Origin: Chthoniobacterales bacterium
GTDB lineage: Bacteria > Verrucomicrobiota > Verrucomicrobiia > Chthoniobacterales > JACTMZ01
Direction: 5' to 3'
Assembly: GCA_017853515.1 (NCBI GenBank)
Contig: JAFMJK010000085.1
Span: forward strand, 1 to 8,363
DNA: 8,363 nt
The notes below the pieces were generated by a model. It was not told the DNA's origin. It did no database searches and saw only the letters and a list, made by a program, of their open reading frames with translations. Shown here one piece after another: positions 6,790 to 8,363 of the stretch. A program made the position numbers and the translations under genes. Numbering within the stretch: the first letter of the stretch is position 1; each line of letters starts with the position of its first letter.

Positions 6790-8198
6790 AGAAAGCCGTG
6801 CTCGTCGGGCGCCCGAACGTCGGGAAGTCCGCCCTTTTCAACCGCCTCGCCGGGCGGCGCATTTCCATCGTGCACGACCAACCTGGCGTGACGCGCGACC
6901 GCATCGAGGCGGTCTGCCAACTCGGCCAGTCTCCCTTCGGTATCGTCGACACCGGCGGCATTGGCGCCTCGCCGGATCCGGATTTCGCCGAGGCCACGCA
7001 CCGCGCCGCGGATGATGCCCTGGAAGGCGCGGACGTTGTTCTCTTCGTCGTCGACGGCAAAGACGGACTCCTGCCGCTCGACACCGAACTGGGAGCCAAA
7101 CTGCGCCGCGCCTCGCGTCCGGTTGTTCTCGTGGTCAACAAACTCGACAACCCAAAACACGACGACCTCGAAGCCGAATTTCTGCAACTCGGCTTCACCA
7201 ACGTGGTCGGGGTGAGTGCGGTGCACGGACGCGGGACGGACGATCTCCTGGCGGCGATCGAAGGTTCCTTCGGGCGGGGGGATGTGGAAAGTGCTCCGCC
7301 GGAGAGCGCGCTTCCGCCGCGCATCGTCATCATCGGCCGCCCCAATGTCGGCAAATCATCGCTGACCAATGCTTTGCTCGGCAGTGCCCGGGCCATCGTG
7401 AGCGACATTGCCGGCACGACGCGCGATGCCCTCGAGGTTCCTTGCGAGTTGGGCGGACATCCCTACCGGCTGCTCGACACGGCGGGCATCCGCCACCGCT
7501 CGAAGCACAGCACTTCGGTCGAAGTTTTCAGCGTCATGCGTTCCGAGGAAGCGATCCGCATGGCCGATGTCTGCGTGCTGGTCGTCGATGCACAGGCCGG
7601 CGTGACCGAGCAGGACAAGCGCATCGCCGGGCTGGTGCAAAAAGCGCGCAAGGCCGTCGTCATCGCCGTGAACAAGGCGGATCTTCTCCCCGCGGAATCG
7701 ACCAAGCGGGACGGGCTCAAGGAGCAGCTCGCGGCATGGCAGTCGCAATTGTTTTTCCTGCCCTACGCCCCCATGGTCCTGCTCTCGGCCAAGACGGGCG
7801 ACAATCTCAAGCGCCTCGGCACCACGCTGGAAAAAGCCCGACAGCATGCCACGCGCCGCCTCGGCACGGGCGAGCTGAATCGGGTGATCCGCGATGCCAT
7901 GACCGTGCATCCGCCGCCGATGAGGGGCACGCGTCGGCTCAAGGTCTTCTACGCCACGCAGCTCGAGCAGACCAATCCGCGGCCGTTCGCGCCCGTGAAA
8001 TTCCTTCTCTTCGTCAACGCGCCCGGACTGCTCACCCCGACCTACGAGACCTACCTCGCGTCGCAACTCCGCCGCGTGCGCGAGTATCCGGGCCTGCCTC
8101 TCATCTTCGATTTGCGCGCCCGCCCCGAGTCGGAGAAACGCGTCCGCACCCGCGGCGGCAAGCGTCCCGCCAAACGCGCACCCGCCAAGCGCCGCTGA
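6786..8198 (+). CDS. der: Ribosome biogenesis GTPase Der (EngA)
   Basis: Der is an essential GTPase that helps assemble the 50S ribosomal subunit in the cytoplasm. The 470-residue protein shows the diagnostic tandem G domains. Domain 1 has GRPNVGKS (8-15), GVTRDR (34-39), DTGG (55-58), NKLD (118-121) and SA (144-145). Domain 2 has a second GRPNVGKS (184-191), GTTRDA (210-215), DTAG (231-234), NKAD (296-299) and SAKTG (334-338). A KH-like domain follows from about 357, with NRVIRDAM, PPPMRGTRRLKVFYATQ and the FVNAPGLL stretch. The last about 20 residues are a Lys/Arg/Pro/Ala-rich basic tail. The ATG at 6786 overlaps the pgsA stop. A GGGAGG at 6765-6770 lies too far upstream (15 nt) to be an ideal ribosome binding site, so coupling to pgsA is likely. 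All GTP-binding motifs look intact. Confidence 0.97.
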   Translation: MKKAVLVGRPNVGKSALFNRLAGRRISIVHDQPGVTRDRIEAVCQLGQSPFGIVDTGGIGASPDPDFAEATHRAADDALEGADVVLFVVDGKDGLLPLDTELGAKLRRASRPVVLVVNKLDNPKHDDLEAEFLQLGFTNVVGVSAVHGRGTDDLLAAIEGSFGRGDVESAPPESALPPRIVIIGRPNVGKSSLTNALLGSARAIVSDIAGTTRDALEVPCELGGHPYRLLDTAGIRHRSKHSTSVEVFSVMRSEEAIRMADVCVLVVDAQAGVTEQDKRIAGLVQKARKAVVIAVNKADLLPAESTKRDGLKEQLAAWQSQLFFLPYAPMVLLSAKTGDNLKRLGTTLEKARQHATRRLGTGELNRVIRDAMTVHPPPMRGTRRLKVFYATQLEQTNPRPFAPVKFLLFVNAPGLLTPTYETYLASQLRRVREYPGLPLIFDLRARPESEKRVRTRGGKRPAKRAPAKRR

Positions 8199-8321
8199 TT
8201 CGCGTCCGCCGGACTTGGCACGGACGTTGCTTTTTTGCCATCCGGGGAGGCACTTTTTCTTTGCCCCTTCCGCCGAAATCCATAACTTAAACGATCCGTC
8301 CGGCCCCGGCCGGCCAAAACC
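8199..8321 (+). other. Intergenic region between der and the gltB-like gene
   Basis: This 123-nt gap is T-rich between 8231 and 8262 and GC-rich at its right end. It holds the sigma-54 promoter described separately. Overlapping GGCC/CCGG palindromes at 8300-8315 lie just before the start codon, which has no Shine-Dalgarno sequence. No confident terminator for der was found. Confidence 0.6.
8215..8231 (+). promoter_or_regulatory. Sigma-54 (RpoN) -24/-12 promoter, upstream of gltB
   Basis: TTGGCACG then GACG then TTGCT matches the sigma-54 consensus (YTGGCACG-N4-TTGCW) throughout. The invariant GG (8217-8218) and GC (8229-8230) are separated by exactly 10 nt. It lies in the only intergenic gap with room for a promoter, and transcription would begin near 8242, leaving a leader of about 80 nt before the ATG at 8322. 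Sigma-54 promoters need an enhancer-binding activator such as NtrC. I found no clear activator site within the 3' end of der, where one would be expected. Confidence 0.72.
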
Positions 8322-8363
8322 ATGAAAAGACCCGCACGCCAAGGACTTTACGACCCGCAATTC
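8322..8363 (+). CDS. gltB: Glutamate synthase large subunit (GltB), first 14 codons only
   Basis: The last 42 nt encode a start ATG followed by KRPARQGLYDPQF, running off the window edge. QGLYDP followed by an acidic or aromatic residue just before the catalytic Cys is the known opening of bacterial glutamate synthase (GOGAT) large subunits. These make two glutamates from glutamine and 2-oxoglutarate during nitrogen assimilation. The expected nucleophilic Cys would lie just beyond the window, so the call rests on a short match. A sigma-54 promoter about 80-110 nt upstream fits a nitrogen-assimilation gene. Confidence 0.65.
   Translation, partial: MKRPARQGLYDPQF

Noticed and set aside
8209..8245. 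Imperfect hairpin pairing CCGGA..TGGC with GCCA-TCCGG around a T-rich loop, as a terminator for der
   Set aside because: The arms pair only with a bulge, the loop is long, and the T-run is inside the loop rather than after the stem; the bases are better explained by the sigma-54 promoter.
8261..8288. Possible sigma-70 promoter TTGCCC-N16-TAACTT before gltB
   Set aside because: The -10 match is only three of six bases; the sigma-54 site is far stronger.
8300..8315. Overlapping GGCC/CCGG palindromes just before the gltB start
   Set aside because: Such short palindromes are common in a high-GC genome, and the loops available are too short for a convincing hairpin.

Overview
This is a gene-dense, high-GC bacterial window with strongly GC-biased third codon positions. 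It holds two convergent blocks and a divergent third block. No rRNA, tRNA, CRISPR array, transposase or phage gene was seen, and no frameshifted gene was detected. The combination of an argC-argJ-argB run, a secreted GHL10-family protein, an HpnD-like terpenoid synthase and a pgsA-der pair would fit a Verrucomicrobiota/Planctomycetota-type chromosome. That placement is an inference from gene content and style, not something a marker in the window proves.

Left block, plus strand (1-4650): the 3' end of an unrecognised small membrane protein gene is followed by argC, argJ and argB, then a gene for an exported glycosyl-hydrolase-like (GHL10) protein. argC and argJ share an ATGA junction, argJ and argB are 1 nt apart, and the GHL10 gene starts 32 nt inside the end of argB. 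The last four therefore look like one transcription unit. The three enzymes supply the acetylation/transfer, kinase and reductase steps of acetylated arginine (ornithine) biosynthesis. The GHL10 protein has no obvious metabolic link to them.

Middle block, minus strand (4644-6130): an ABC-ATPase-like gene leads into a squalene/phytoene synthase family gene through another ATGA junction. The synthase has intact catalytic aspartate motifs. The ATPase-like protein keeps the LolD/MacB-type fold outline but has substitutions in Walker A, Q-loop, signature, Walker B, catalytic glutamate and H-loop, so it looks like a pseudo-ATPase. The synthase stop codon overlaps the GHL10 stop codon on the opposite strand, and a hairpin plus T-run that would terminate the minus-strand operon sits exactly there.

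Right block, plus strand (6220-8363): pgsA (phosphatidylglycerophosphate synthase family) overlaps der (double-GTPase ribosome assembly factor) by ATGA. A 123-nt gap follows, carrying a near-perfect sigma-54 (-24/-12) promoter. The window then ends in the first 14 codons of what looks like gltB (glutamate synthase large subunit), so that gene is probably under RpoN-dependent, perhaps nitrogen-responsive, control.

The items most worth following up are the degenerate ABC protein coupled to a terpenoid synthase, the sigma-54 promoter before gltB, and the terminator embedded in overlapping convergent genes.
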